Shown one piece after another: positions 16,364-24,137 of a stretch of DNA of 51,755 bases. The stretch comes from Parcubacteria group bacterium (GTDB taxonomy: Bacteria > Patescibacteriota > Minisyncoccia > Phycocordibacterales > Phycocordibacteraceae). The stretch spans positions 1 through 51,755 of the forward strand of contig JAQBQR010000028.1 of NCBI GenBank assembly GCA_028286945.1. Direction: 5' to 3'. The notes under the pieces were generated by a model that saw only the letters and a list, made by a program, of their open reading frames with translations, had not been told where the DNA came from and did not search any database. Each line of letters begins with the position of its first letter. The stretch's first letter is position 1. The translations under genes and the position numbers were made by a program.

Positions 16364-17776
16364 ATGTCCTACATCCTCGAACTGCTTAATAGCATCATGA
16401 ATACGGTTACCCTCGGCACGTACCCGGTGCGCCCTTTTTTGCTTCTGGGGTATGGAGTACTTATTATTCTTGCGGCAACAACATTTCCGTACCTCCACAA
16501 AAGAATTTCCATTTCCACTCGCGTGCGCGCAGGGCTAGATCAAAGCCTGCGCATACTCGCGCTCGCTTCGCTCACGCTTCTTTTTCTTATCCCGATAGTA
16601 AGTGAAGTTGCTGTTTTTCATAGCTTCGGCATTCCACAAAGCTCACTCGGCATCTTCTTCGCAGGTGACGAAATAACAAGCACGCGCATCGCTCATAACC
16701 ATTTCGGGAAAACTGCCATTGCTCAATTCTTTGGGTACGGACAATCTTCTATTGTTCAGGCATCTGACACTGGCGCAGCCCTTTTGCCGTATATGCCTGC
16801 GTGGCTGCCGCCCGTAGAGGCAGTGCTCTTCGTCATAGCGTTGCTGTGTTCTCTCTATATTGCCGCTCGCTTTGTTGCGACGATTTTTGGCCGGACAAAT
16901 AAAGCGTGGGCGATGGCGTTGTGCACACTCATCGGATTTCTCATGCTCGAGAAATCACTCGATGGGGGATTTGTAAGTGATGGGGCAGGGATAGCATGTG
17001 TTGCATATGTAATCCTCATATTTTTCCATGCACATTATTTTTACAAAGCAGTACTCTATGCCACGCTCGGATACCTGTGGCTCATTAGTGTCTTATATGT
17101 CACAGGATTCTATAGTCCGCAGTCGTATATTCTCTACACGGCCATACGTTCTGGAGTTCTACTACTTTCTATTTTTGCTCTGTACCGTGTAGCGAAAGGA
17201 AAGCGTGATCAAATGCTATTGCTCCTAGCAATTAGCGCCATTGCAAGTATCGCGATACTTTCCTACACACAAGGGAAATGGGACCGCGCATATCTCCAGA
17301 TGCCACTTACTCCAGGGAGTTCGTACCTGACTGCCTATACTTCGGAACTTCCACCAGCATTTCCTCTGCAAAAAATTGGAACGGTCGGCAATCTTTCTAT
17401 ATATAATCCAATGGATACTCCGTATAAAACCGTTGGCGCAATGGTCGCGGCGTACAGCCTTCCTTATTGGTATCGACCTCTTACTTCAGATGTTCTTCAG
17501 TGTTCAGGCAAAATAACTGCACGTACTGCACGATTTACCATATATTCTTCTGCTCCTCTCCAGAATGTACCTGCTAAACCGGGTGTTTTTGCTGATGCGC
17601 AATTCGTCCCGATGAGCGCAACGCCGAATGGCTGGTATGCATATCAAGCGGAAGTTGCCTATCACCCCTGCATTTCCCGTTATTTAAATGTGATTCAAGA
17701 AACTGTTCATACGGCAGGTTCAGACAGGTTTATCGTATTTGGGTTGACTATTCATTCCCAGGCGACTCCTGAATAG
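16364..17776 (+). CDS. Large polytopic membrane protein of unknown function
   Basis: 470 residues. About nine to eleven hydrophobic spans fill residues 1-310. A ~150-residue C-terminal domain appears extracytoplasmic (YNPMDTPYKTVGAMVAAYSLPYWYRPL..., with cysteines in VLQCSGKI and YHPCISR). I do not recognise a family or a catalytic motif. The architecture resembles membrane-embedded glycosyltransferases or O-antigen-ligase-like proteins, but no DxD or similar motif stands out. It starts three bases after the CarS-like gene and is likely in the same operon. Confidence 0.7.
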   Translation: MSYILELLNSIMNTVTLGTYPVRPFLLLGYGVLIILAATTFPYLHKRISISTRVRAGLDQSLRILALASLTLLFLIPIVSEVAVFHSFGIPQSSLGIFFAGDEITSTRIAHNHFGKTAIAQFFGYGQSSIVQASDTGAALLPYMPAWLPPVEAVLFVIALLCSLYIAARFVATIFGRTNKAWAMALCTLIGFLMLEKSLDGGFVSDGAGIACVAYVILIFFHAHYFYKAVLYATLGYLWLISVLYVTGFYSPQSYILYTAIRSGVLLLSIFALYRVAKGKRDQMLLLLAISAIASIAILSYTQGKWDRAYLQMPLTPGSSYLTAYTSELPPAFPLQKIGTVGNLSIYNPMDTPYKTVGAMVAAYSLPYWYRPLTSDVLQCSGKITARTARFTIYSSAPLQNVPAKPGVFADAQFVPMSATPNGWYAYQAEVAYHPCISRYLNVIQETVHTAGSDRFIVFGLTIHSQATPE

Positions 17777-17823
17777 GCCCTTAAAACGTGATGGGGATAG
17801 CCCGCAGCAAAGCGTAGCCGGAC

Positions 17824-17832
17824 TGTCATACT
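17824..17832 (+). promoter_or_regulatory. Extended -10 TGT-CATACT, 13 nt before start
   Basis: It precedes the ATG at 17846 by 13 bases, with no Shine-Dalgarno between. Confidence 0.45.
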
Positions 17833-17845
17833 GTAAGGTACTAGT

Positions 17846-18805
17846 ATGGATATCACCCAAACCACTACTCCTCCCGCACTAGCTCCCCTCAAGCGCACGC
17901 CACCCCATGCACGACATGTGATCATTGGACTCGTGGTCGGTATCCTTGTCGTCCTTGTGGCGGCAGGATATTGGTTTACCCATAGTGCCATTGGCACATT
18001 CTATGGTGTTGAATACGTTGCCGGTCCGTTTGAAAGCCGCACCGTGTATCAAATTGGACTGAGCGGAGCCCGCGCAATTACGCTGCCTGTTCCGGGAAAA
18101 GTGTTTGACTATGCACGAAACGGAAGCGCTCAAGTGGCGCTGGCAACAGCCACAAATGGGGACGAAGAGGTGTATCGCATTGAGGGTGGCACAGCAAAAA
18201 TGCTTACAAATGACGGAATGATTAAATCCGGTATCGCGCTTTCTGCGGATGGAAAAACTATTGCGTACGCGGAGCGCATAACGTCTGCAACATCTACGGA
18301 CCCAAATGCCTTCTATGAACCAAATAATTGGACGGTGCAATTGATCGACACTACGTCCTCTAAGCCTCGGACGATAGGTATCGGATACGGACCACAGTTC
18401 TTCGTACAGAATGGTTCGTTGCATCTTTTGTATACCTCAAGCGCTGCTATTCATCTCGCTGATCTTGTAACTAATACCCACCAAGACATCCCCGTATCAC
18501 TTGCTTCTCGAAAAGGTTTTCGTACAAGTATAGTCTCGGCAGACGGGACCTATCTAATCCTGCCTGACGTTGCCGCGGGATACGCACTCTACACGCTCAC
18601 ATTCCAAGGTGGACTCGCCACGTTCGCACCCGTCGGCCCGCTTCCTTCTAAAACGAGTGCGGTTGCTTTCAAAGGGAATACGATACTAAGTGTTTCAGAC
18701 GACGGAGTTCATTCGCTCTTCCGCACTTCGCTTCCTGAAACTCCTTCGCGTATCGTAAAGGCTCGCCTTGAACCTTTGAACGTTATATTCAAACTGGTAC
18801 CATAA
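17846..18805 (+). CDS. Membrane-anchored propeller-like protein, copy 1
   Basis: 319 residues. A Pro-rich cytoplasmic N-terminus is followed by one span (about 27-48), then an extracytoplasmic beta-rich region with blade-like repeats (RTVYQIGLSGARAITLPVPG, IALSADGKTIAYAERI, TSIVSADGTYLILPD) reminiscent of TolB/WD40-type propellers. No enzyme motif is seen. It ends five bases before a CARDB surface protein. A second protein of the same plan (23124) also precedes a CARDB protein, so the two gene types probably act together at the cell surface. Confidence 0.7.
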   Translation: MDITQTTTPPALAPLKRTPPHARHVIIGLVVGILVVLVAAGYWFTHSAIGTFYGVEYVAGPFESRTVYQIGLSGARAITLPVPGKVFDYARNGSAQVALATATNGDEEVYRIEGGTAKMLTNDGMIKSGIALSADGKTIAYAERITSATSTDPNAFYEPNNWTVQLIDTTSSKPRTIGIGYGPQFFVQNGSLHLLYTSSAAIHLADLVTNTHQDIPVSLASRKGFRTSIVSADGTYLILPDVAAGYALYTLTFQGGLATFAPVGPLPSKTSAVAFKGNTILSVSDDGVHSLFRTSLPETPSRIVKARLEPLNVIFKLVP

Positions 18806-18810
18806 TTCGT

Positions 18811-20745
18811 ATGAAAATCACCCCCCGACAATTTCTTGTTCAGAATCGATTTCTTGCGATGGCGATCTTCGTAACTGTAGTGGCGTTCTCGAGTATCGTA
18901 TTTCTTAATGTAGGAAATGTGCACGCACAGTCATGTGGGGACTATATCCAGGGAGGTGGTGGCACGTGTACCGATCTTGATCCAAGCCGCCAAGATCCCG
19001 CACAAGTGGCATTCACGGCAAATCCAAGCAGCATTCAGTCAGGCGCCAGCTCGCTTCTTTCGTGGGGTTCGGACAATTCAAGCAGCTATTATCCCTATGA
19101 TACTTGTACGATCGATCATGGTGTAGGAGCTTTTGCTAATTCGGGATCAGTAAGTGTTTCTCCAGCACAAACCACCACATACAACATCTTTTGTCGGCAT
19201 ACCGTGCAGTACTCAACTCCGTGCGGTAATACGAATTGTTTTACCTATGGGTATATAGATTCAAGTGCAGCCACTACGGTCAGTGTCACGCAAAATCCTT
19301 CGCTTCTCGTTTCTTGTTCTGTAACTCCCGCTTCCATAAATACAAATAATTCGGCCACCTGGGCGGTATCTGCATCTGGAGGAACGGGTTCGTATACGTA
19401 TGCGTGGAGCGGAACCGATGGACTTTCGGGTACTTCAGCTTCTGTTTCAAAACTCTATACAGCTGCCGGCGCAAAAAGTGGAACAGTTACGGTGACTTCA
19501 GTAGGAGGACAAAGTTTAAATACAATTCAACCAACTCAAGATCATCCTGGTTTGCTCGGATACGCAACGGACATCGTTGCCATGTTCTTGCACCCGGTTA
19601 ACATAGCGCATGCAATGATGATTGCTTGTGATGGTGGAGGATTCGCTTTCTTTATCGGAAATGGTGGAGGATGTGATGCCGGTGTTGGAGGTGATGGTCC
19701 AAGCGCCACCACTGTTTCTTGTACTAATACCATTACCGTCAATTCTCCACTCCAACCTGACCTCACCCCACTCTCCCTCACCCCACACACCGTAGTGGCA
19801 GGGCAATCATCAGTCTTCACAGCGACCCTTGCAAACACGGGCACGGCAGCCACTCCAAACTTCTCTTCAACGGTCTATGTTTGTGCCACGAGTGATGCCG
19901 CGTGTCTTGGAAACTCACTTGCACGAGCACAATCTGTTTGGGACAAACTCCTTGCTTATGTGCACGCGCAGATTGCACACGCAGCCACGTCCATGAAGAT
20001 CACCCTTACCGGAGCTGCTATCGGTGCAGGAAGTACCGGTCCCCAAAGCGGTTCGTATACCTTTGCTTCACCTGGCACGTATCAAATGCGCCTTTGTGCT
20101 GACCTTCCAAACAATCAAGTGACTGAATCAGATGAGAATAACAACTGCGGAAACTGGGAGGTACTTGCCGTGTGTCCTTCAGGCAACACGATAGATGGTT
20201 CAGGAAACTGTGTAGCTCCTCCGCCACCATCTAATCCTCAGCCAACGTGTTCACTCACTGCAACTCCTTCAAACTCTGTTCCCTCAACACTCACCTGGTC
20301 ATCAACTAATGCCACGACGTGTACGGGTGGTGGATTCTCGGCGGGGAATGCAACAGGTGGTTCGGTAACAGCAGGAACGCCGGGAACGTATACGCTTAGC
20401 TGTACCGGTTCGGGAGGTTCATGTAGTACCTCTGCAGATATTTCTGGAGGTGTCTGTACTGGTACTCCAACCATTACCATCGCCGCTGCACCCGGTCGCG
20501 TTCGTGTCGGCCAAACCTCGACCATCTCATGGACGGCAACTAACGTTCCAGGAGCAAGTCCAACCTGCACTGTCTCTGGTCCAGGCGTATCACAAAGTAT
20601 TCCAGCAGGAGGTACGCCAACGTGTGCAATTCCAAATGGATCGGCATCACCAACCATAAATACGCAGTCCACCTACACCATTACCTGTGCAGGCATCTCA
20701 AAGAGTGTGACCGTGAACGTGATTCCTAAATTCATCGAGTTCTAG
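18811..20745 (+). CDS. Exported CARDB/Ig-like surface protein, copy 1
   Basis: 644 residues. The signal or anchor lies at about 13-40 (ending NVHAQS). An Ig-like repeat (about 65-145), a PKD-like repeat (about 168-230) and a CARDB domain (about 315-450, with NNQVTESDENNNCGNWEV) follow, then two further Ig-like units (475-640). There are many paired cysteines. Short hydrophobic segments ending IAHA interrupt the domains near 255 and 385. The C-terminus is VNVIPKFIEF, identical in the second copy at 24130. No LPxTG-type signal is present. It is likely an adhesion or surface-coat protein. It is cotranscribed with the propeller-like protein five bases upstream. Confidence 0.82.
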   Translation: MKITPRQFLVQNRFLAMAIFVTVVAFSSIVFLNVGNVHAQSCGDYIQGGGGTCTDLDPSRQDPAQVAFTANPSSIQSGASSLLSWGSDNSSSYYPYDTCTIDHGVGAFANSGSVSVSPAQTTTYNIFCRHTVQYSTPCGNTNCFTYGYIDSSAATTVSVTQNPSLLVSCSVTPASINTNNSATWAVSASGGTGSYTYAWSGTDGLSGTSASVSKLYTAAGAKSGTVTVTSVGGQSLNTIQPTQDHPGLLGYATDIVAMFLHPVNIAHAMMIACDGGGFAFFIGNGGGCDAGVGGDGPSATTVSCTNTITVNSPLQPDLTPLSLTPHTVVAGQSSVFTATLANTGTAATPNFSSTVYVCATSDAACLGNSLARAQSVWDKLLAYVHAQIAHAATSMKITLTGAAIGAGSTGPQSGSYTFASPGTYQMRLCADLPNNQVTESDENNNCGNWEVLAVCPSGNTIDGSGNCVAPPPPSNPQPTCSLTATPSNSVPSTLTWSSTNATTCTGGGFSAGNATGGSVTAGTPGTYTLSCTGSGGSCSTSADISGGVCTGTPTITIAAAPGRVRVGQTSTISWTATNVPGASPTCTVSGPGVSQSIPAGGTPTCAIPNGSASPTINTQSTYTITCAGISKSVTVNVIPKFIEF

Positions 20746-20844
20746 ATTTTAGATAGAGTATAGAGCCCGTCAGGCCTTGTTAGTTTCGCATAAGTGTGGT
20801 TATGTGAGGGCTGTGGCGCTTTTGCCACGTCCTTTTCAGACCAC

Positions 20845-20850
20845 AGGAGG
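20845..20850 (+). promoter_or_regulatory. Strong Shine-Dalgarno AGGAGG
   Basis: AGGAGG lies seven bases before the ATG at 20858. Such a motif is absent from nearly all native genes here, and it fixes the start against an upstream in-frame ATG at 20777. Confidence 0.85.
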
Positions 20851-20857
20851 GTTCGAG

Positions 20858-21442
20858 ATGATTCGTTATACACTCGCAGTCGCGATGATGCTCGGTCTTT
20901 CTGCGGCAGCGCATGCCCAGGAGGACTATCCACACGCCGCGGACATACGTCCGATGGGTCCGCAAGAGCAGGCGGGGAGGTATCAACCCCCGCCGAATCC
21001 GCAGATGTCGCAACGGGATGTCCGTAAACTATGCCCGAACGATACAGAGTGCATCTACTGGGTGAATCACAGTAAGCATCGCATTACCCAGATGCTCTAT
21101 GCCGTTGCCCGCGACGCGTCGACCGGCCAGTATTTCTGGAGCGGTAAGCAACTCGCACCCAACGTCGAGCTCTATAACAACAGATGGATCTTCATTCGTC
21201 GGCCGAAGGACATGGGCTGTTCGATCGCCTTTCGGATCTGGCTGGAGTATAAGGGGCACTCGATCTGGGCCGAAGACGAATTCAACTTCTGCACGGACAA
21301 GGCCTCATATATCGAACTCAAACCTCCCCAGATGCCAAATGCTCCGAAACGTCCATGTGTGTACGTCGAGGCGGATCCGAACGCTCCTTCTGAGTCAACG
21401 GCTGCTGCACAGGAACGATGTACCCAGTCTCAGTCGAACTAG
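20858..21442 (+). CDS. Secreted Cys-containing protein of unknown function (cassette gene)
   Basis: 194 residues. A clear signal peptide (MIRYTLAVAMMLGLSAAAHA, cut before QEDY) precedes a globular domain with Trp/Tyr-rich strands and six cysteines (KLCPNDTEC, MGCS, NFC, RPC, ERC) suited to disulfides. I recognise no family. Codon choice (GTC, GCC, CTC, GCG) is richer in GC than the neighbours, and the gene has AGGAGG at an ideal spacing, unlike native genes. A terminator follows at once. It is probably imported, perhaps from a proteobacterium, whose export signals it resembles. Product location: outside the membrane. Confidence 0.8.
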   Translation: MIRYTLAVAMMLGLSAAAHAQEDYPHAADIRPMGPQEQAGRYQPPPNPQMSQRDVRKLCPNDTECIYWVNHSKHRITQMLYAVARDASTGQYFWSGKQLAPNVELYNNRWIFIRRPKDMGCSIAFRIWLEYKGHSIWAEDEFNFCTDKASYIELKPPQMPNAPKRPCVYVEADPNAPSESTAAAQERCTQSQSN

Positions 21443-21469
21443 GTCATGCGCGCCCATTTCGACAACAGA

Positions 21470-21503
21470 GCCCGCCAACCCTTTCAGGGAAGGCGGGCTT
21501 TTT
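21470..21503 (+). terminator. Intrinsic terminator of the 20858 cassette
   Basis: GCCCGCC ... GGCGGGC followed by TTTTTGC; the loop is AACCCTTTCAGGGAA, itself able to pair. Confidence 0.88.
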
Positions 21504-21540
21504 GCATATTTGGCTTGGTATTGCCGCTACAGGTTAGATT

Positions 21541-21549
21541 TGGTATAGT
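21541..21549 (+). promoter_or_regulatory. Extended -10 TGG-TATAGT, 8 nt before start
   Basis: It ends eight bases before the rpmE2 ATG at 21558. Confidence 0.55.
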
Positions 21550-21557
21550 CTTCACAC

Positions 21558-21809
21558 ATGAAAAAAGACATCCACCCCGCAGATTACCGCCAGGTGATTT
21601 TCGAAGATATTGCCTCAGGCAAGTCTTTCCTTATTGGTTCAACCATCCATGCCACGGAAACGGGCACGTTTGAAGGAAAGGAATACCCAAAGGTAACCGT
21701 TGAAATCTCAAGCAAGTCTCATCCTTTCTACACCGGTGAAGATCGTACGCTTGATAAGACAGGACGTGTTGAGCGCTTCAAGCAGCGCGCACAGAAGGCA
21801 GGGAAGTAA
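21558..21809 (+). CDS. rpmE2: Ribosomal protein bL31, type B
   Basis: 83 residues, starting MKKDIHPADYRQVIFEDIASGKSF. KVTVEISSKSHPFYTG is the bL31 core. It has no cysteines, so it is the zinc-free (type B, YkgM-like) form. It is a single-gene unit: near-leaderless -10 box upstream and a strong terminator two bases after the stop. Confidence 0.95.
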   Translation: MKKDIHPADYRQVIFEDIASGKSFLIGSTIHATETGTFEGKEYPKVTVEISSKSHPFYTGEDRTLDKTGRVERFKQRAQKAGK

Positions 21810-21810
21810 C

Positions 21811-21838
21811 AAAAAAGCCGCTTCACAGCGGCTTTTTT
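21811..21838 (+). terminator. Intrinsic terminator after rpmE2
   Basis: AAAAAAGCCGCT-TCAC-AGCGGCTTTTTT, a perfect 12-bp stem with U-run. The A-run makes it potentially bidirectional. Confidence 0.92.
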
Positions 21839-21911
21839 GTTGGCGGCAGATTGTTTTGTGCCGAACCCTCATCAAGAAGGTAATTATAATTCTTTGAATT
21901 CTGAAGTCAAT

Positions 21912-21948
21912 TATAAAATCAAACACACCGCTCAAGCGGTGTGTTTGA
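21912..21948 (-). terminator. Terminator for the minus-strand tRNA-like RNA
   Basis: Perfect 13-bp inverted repeat (21919-21931 with 21936-21948, loop TCAA). On the minus strand it is followed by TTTTATAA. It lies two bases beyond the tRNA-like element. Confidence 0.75.
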
Positions 21949-21950
21949 TA

Positions 21951-22022
21951 GTGCCGGCGGAGGGAATCGAACCCTCATGTCAAACTTGATGAGGGTTCGG
22001 CATGCGAACCTGCCACCGGCAC
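21951..22022 (-). ncRNA. tRNA-like structured RNA, possibly a degenerate tRNA
   Basis: On the minus strand a 72-nt unit has a 7-bp outer stem (GTGCCGG/CCGGCAC). A perfect T-arm GAGGG-TTCGATT-CCCTC has the canonical TTCGA loop, and a D-arm-like GCA-GGTTCGCA-TGC is present. The anticodon arm is poor: GAACC-CTCATCA-AGTTT would give a CAT loop with a G-U and a C-A pair. The acceptor can also pair one register inward (GCCGGTG/CGCCGGC, discriminator A). A rival 9-bp hairpin, AACCCTCAT/ATGAGGGTT, competes with the tRNA fold. TATAAT sits six bases upstream and a terminator directly downstream, so it looks like an expressed unit. A functional tRNA is doubtful. Confidence 0.5.
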
Positions 22023-22028
22023 ATTGGA

Positions 22029-22034
22029 ATTATA
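22029..22034 (-). promoter_or_regulatory. -10 TATAAT of the tRNA-like RNA
   Basis: Minus-strand TATAAT followed by TCCAAT, then the first base of the outer stem. The expected start point is at or next to that base. Confidence 0.55.
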
Positions 22035-22088
22035 AGAAACAGTCGATCAAGAAAATCTTGAGATTCTTTAGGTAAAAACTGAGTTTTT

Positions 22089-22097
22089 TGCTAGGAT
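22089..22097 (+). promoter_or_regulatory. Extended -10 TGC-TAGGAT, 7 nt before start
   Basis: It ends seven bases before the prfA ATG at 22105. Confidence 0.45.
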
Positions 22098-22104
22098 TTG
22101 GGAA

Positions 22105-23058
22105 ATGGAATATTCGCCAGAATTTAAAACGAATCACAAGACCGCGTATCTGGCGGAAGAATATGAGCGCCTGGTGCGTGAGTATGAAGACGCTGTGGGG
22201 GCGGCAGCAGGTGACGCGGAACTTTTAGCACTAGCGGATGAGGACAAAACTCGCATCGAAGCGCGTCAGGGCGAGATCCTAGGAGAGATTGAGCAAATTC
22301 TCGATAAGGATAAAGAAGAAGAAACCTTGCCGAAGGCCGTGGTGCTTGAACTTCGCGCAGGTGCAGGAGGTGATGAAGCATCGCTGTTCGCCTCGGAGCT
22401 TCGTGATATGTATATAAAATATGCGGAAGGGAAACGATGGCAGGCACGCCGTATTGATGATCTTACTATTGAATTTGCCGGAACGGCCGCATACGAAGCA
22501 CTTCGCTATGAAACGGGCGTTCACCGCGTGCAGCGTGTGCCCCTCACAGAAAAGAACGGACGAATTCATACCTCAACTGCTTCGGTGGCCGTGCTCCCCA
22601 TTCGCACAAAACCAAAGTTCGAAATCAACATGGCAGATATCGAAATGGAATTCTCTCGCTCCGGAGGAGCTGGCGGGCAGAACGTGAACAAGGTTGAAAG
22701 CGCTGTGCGTCTTATCCATAAGCCCACCGGTATTGATGTGCGCTCGACCAGCGAACGTTCACAGCTCAATAACCGCCTTAAGGCGCTTGAGCTTCTTTCA
22801 GCAAAACTTGAGACCATCTATGAAGAAGAGGAGGCGAAGAAGCACGCAGATCTTCGAAGCGGTCAGATTGGCACCGGCGACCGTTCTGAAAAAATTCGTA
22901 CCTATAACTTCCCGCAAGACCGTGTGACGGACCATCGCCTCAAAGAGTCATGGCATAACCTCCCGAAGATTATGCTTGGGGGCATTGACCCAATAATCGA
23001 AGCCCTTCAGACCGCAGCAGCAAGCGGAGGAGTTGGTGCGGCAGATAGTGACGACTAA
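22105..23058 (+). CDS. prfA: Peptide chain release factor 1
   Basis: 317 residues. Class I release factor that reads UAA and UAG and triggers peptide release. The PxT codon-reading tripeptide is P146-L-T148 ([14 protein letters not shown]), which marks RF1 rather than RF2. The GGQ at 190-192 lies in [19 protein letters not shown]. The [13 protein letters not shown] segment of domain 2 is present. It is about 40 residues shorter than E. coli RF1; the loss is in N-terminal domain 1. Several genes in the window end in UGA, so an RF2 must be encoded elsewhere. Confidence 0.94.
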   Translation: MEYSPEFKTNHKTAYLAEEYERLVREYEDAVGAAAGDAELLALADEDKTRIEARQGEILGEIEQILDKDKEEETLPKAVVLELRAGAGGDEASLFASELRDMYIKYAEGKRWQARRIDDLTIEFAGTAAYEALRYETGVHRVQRVPLTEKNGRIHTSTASVAVLPIRTKPKFEINMADIEMEFSRSGGAGGQNVNKVESAVRLIHKPTGIDVRSTSERSQLNNRLKALELLSAKLETIYEEEEAKKHADLRSGQIGTGDRSEKIRTYNFPQDRVTDHRLKESWHNLPKIMLGGIDPIIEALQTAAASGGVGAADSDD

Positions 23059-23107
23059 TCGAAAACCATGCCATATCCACATCGTTCAATTCACTAGGTT
23101 GCTTGCA

Positions 23108-23116
23108 TGCTACTGT
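23108..23116 (+). promoter_or_regulatory. Extended -10 TGC-TACTGT, 7 nt before start
   Basis: It ends seven bases before the ATG at 23124. Confidence 0.45.
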
Positions 23117-23123
23117 TTAAGTA

Positions 23124-24137
23124 ATGAACGAACCGACCCCGCTCGCTAACGTTGTTCCACCCCTTACTCGATCCGCTCAGACCTCTTTTGGTGCGCGGAA
23201 AATCTTATCAATAGTTGTTCTCCTCGCCGTAATCATCCTGATTCTGGTTGCGGCGCTTTGGTATTCTGGGAAACATAACGCAACCGCAAAACCATTAACG
23301 GGATTTGCTGTTGCGTTAGGCCATGGCCCTGCACGCTCAATGTATGGTGTCGATTTTAAAACAAATACATTCTCACTTCTTGATATTAGTGATGCAAACG
23401 GTACACATTACTTTGCGCTCGATGCACTAACTGGAGCAGCTCAAGAAGATGGGTACGCATACTACATCCTTGGCGCAAAGAATGCTCCAACAAAGGAGAC
23501 TGATCTGTATACCAAGGGCGCAGACGGGAATCTTGTCGCACTCACGCACTCGAACACCTTTAAATACAATCTTTCTGTAGATACAAAAGAAGGTTTATTT
23601 GCATATGAGGCAACTGCGGCAACAAGCTCCACAGCCATAAACACAACCAAAGATTGGCGTATCACCATCTTTTCACAGCAATCGAAGAAGGAAAGTGTAA
23701 TTGCGGCAGGCAATAACCCTGTTCTTCTGTCCGGCATGCACACTGTGGTGTATGACCGAAATCAAAAATTGTATTCCTTTAATATGCAGTCTCAAAAAGA
23801 AATGCAGCTCTTCGACATCGCAACGGGTACTCAATATGCAGTAGATGGCGTACGCAACATGCTTGCGGTGCAAAATCCAATCACGAAGAACATAGATTTC
23901 TTTGATATTGTATACGGCTCTTCGCTTAGTTATGAAAAATCAGTGCCTCTCGTCAAAGCACCGGATTCACTTTCTTTTGTTAATGAGGCGCTTATTGCTG
24001 CGTACTTCACTCCAACCAAGGAAGCCACAACCACCTATCGTTTCCAGTCAGTGGGAAGCCTGAATTCTGCGGTGATCACGGCCCCGCCAACTTATACCTA
24101 CGGAGACGTCCTTCGCACCTACCCATACCATGACTAA
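23124..24137 (+). CDS. Membrane-anchored propeller-like protein, copy 2
   Basis: 337 residues with the same plan as the protein at 17846: a Pro-containing cytoplasmic start, one span at about 28-50, then a beta-rich extracytoplasmic domain (SMYGVDFKTNTFSLLDIS, YSVDTKEGLF-like, MHTVVYDRNQKLYSFNMQ). No catalytic motif is evident. It overlaps the following CARDB surface-protein gene by eight bases (ATGACTAA), implying translational coupling and a joint function. Confidence 0.7.
   Translation: MNEPTPLANVVPPLTRSAQTSFGARKILSIVVLLAVIILILVAALWYSGKHNATAKPLTGFAVALGHGPARSMYGVDFKTNTFSLLDISDANGTHYFALDALTGAAQEDGYAYYILGAKNAPTKETDLYTKGADGNLVALTHSNTFKYNLSVDTKEGLFAYEATAATSSTAINTTKDWRITIFSQQSKKESVIAAGNNPVLLSGMHTVVYDRNQKLYSFNMQSQKEMQLFDIATGTQYAVDGVRNMLAVQNPITKNIDFFDIVYGSSLSYEKSVPLVKAPDSLSFVNEALIAAYFTPTKEATTTYRFQSVGSLNSAVITAPPTYTYGDVLRTYPYHD

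Noticed and set aside
22105-23058. UGA recoding as in Gracilibacteria or Absconditabacteria, suggested by RF1 alone in the window
   Set aside because: Several intact genes end in UGA (34059, 34852, 38834, 41992, dnaE, 50896) and no in-frame UGA interrupts conserved proteins. RF2 is presumably elsewhere.
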